Positions 5,627-5,762 of a DNA stretch of 5,762 nucleotides are shown one piece after another. Source of the DNA: Deltaproteobacteria bacterium (GTDB lineage Bacteria > Desulfobacterota > Desulfobacteria > Desulfobacterales > UBA11574); contig JAFCZV010000134.1 in the NCBI GenBank assembly GCA_019314155.1, positions 1-5,762 of the forward strand, read 5' to 3'. The position numbers and the translations under genes were made by a program. The notes below the pieces were generated by a model. The model was given only the letters and a program-made list of their open reading frames with translations. It searched no databases and was not told the DNA's origin. Position 1 is the first letter of the stretch; each line of letters starts with the position of its first letter.

Positions 5627-5762
5627 TTAACCTTCAAAAGCCTGACGATCATCCATATCCATGAGCACCCTTTCTCTTGCCTTATCGATTCCGAGTTCCT
5701 TGCGCTTCTTATCGATATGGGCAATCATTTTCTGGGCGTGTTTAATGGGATCCGGTTCACAG
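5627..5762 (-). CDS. C-terminal end of a putative CooS-type carbon monoxide dehydrogenase (partial)
   Basis: The frame enters from the right edge of the window and gives 44 residues before TAA at 5627-5629. It opens CEPDPIKHAQKMIAHIDKKR and ends RVLMDMDDRQAFEG. The pattern DP-x-K-x-A-x-x-M-I-x-H-I-x-x-K-R-x-x-L-G-I resembles the end of anaerobic CO dehydrogenase catalytic subunits (CooS/AcsA type), which oxidise CO at a nickel-iron-sulfur cluster. That is from memory of the family and covers no catalytic residue, so it is tentative. The lone Cys at the fragment start cannot be interpreted. The gene heads the minus-strand cluster containing the 110-residue protein and the thioesterase. Confidence 0.5.
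   Translation of the reverse strand, partial: CEPDPIKHAQKMIAHIDKKRKELGIDKARERVLMDMDDRQAFEG

Overview
The window looks like chromosomal DNA from a Gram-negative anaerobe. My best guess is a sulfate-reducing or related Desulfobacterota lineage. That guess rests on the contiguous ruvC-ruvA-ruvB order, the style of the RuvA and RuvB proteins, a SLOG/'molybdenum carrier' gene fused to a DUF6794-like tail, and a truncated gene at the right edge whose C-terminus resembles a CooS-type carbon monoxide dehydrogenase. No taxonomic marker is present, so this is inference. I see no rRNA, tRNA, CRISPR array or intact insertion sequence.

Left part (1-2255, + strand): the last codons of an unidentified gene overlap the start of ruvC, followed by ruvA and ruvB. 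Together these encode the Holliday-junction machinery: RuvA binds the junction, RuvB is the AAA+ branch-migration motor, and RuvC is the resolvase. RuvC and RuvB keep their catalytic motifs. RuvA lacks the usual acidic-pin residues, and RuvB has an unusual beta-hairpin where it should meet RuvA. ruvB also has an odd start: its good Shine-Dalgarno sequence is about 24 nt away and better placed for a six-codon frame that ends on the ruvB ATG.

Middle (2256-4045, + strand): the gap after ruvB is almost entirely one long imperfect inverted repeat (2260-2388) with arms of about 33-36 nt, which looks like a small non-coding palindromic or MITE-like element. Next come a SAM hydroxide adenosyltransferase (SAM hydrolase) gene and, with no intervening base (TAAATG), a SLOG-fold putative molybdenum-cofactor carrier fused to a DUF6794-like domain. 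These two are probably co-translated.

Right part: an AT-rich gap of 217 bp (4046-4262) leads to a low-molecular-weight protein tyrosine phosphatase gene on the + strand. It converges on a minus-strand operon which, in transcription order from the right edge, holds the tail of a putative CO dehydrogenase, a 110-residue protein of unknown function, and a PaaI-type hotdog thioesterase. A hairpin with a 12-bp stem lies at the convergence point (4732-4772).

I found no clearly new multi-gene system. The best leads are the 2260-2388 palindromic element, the modified RuvA/RuvB pair, and the coupled SAM hydrolase/SLOG-DUF6794 pair.
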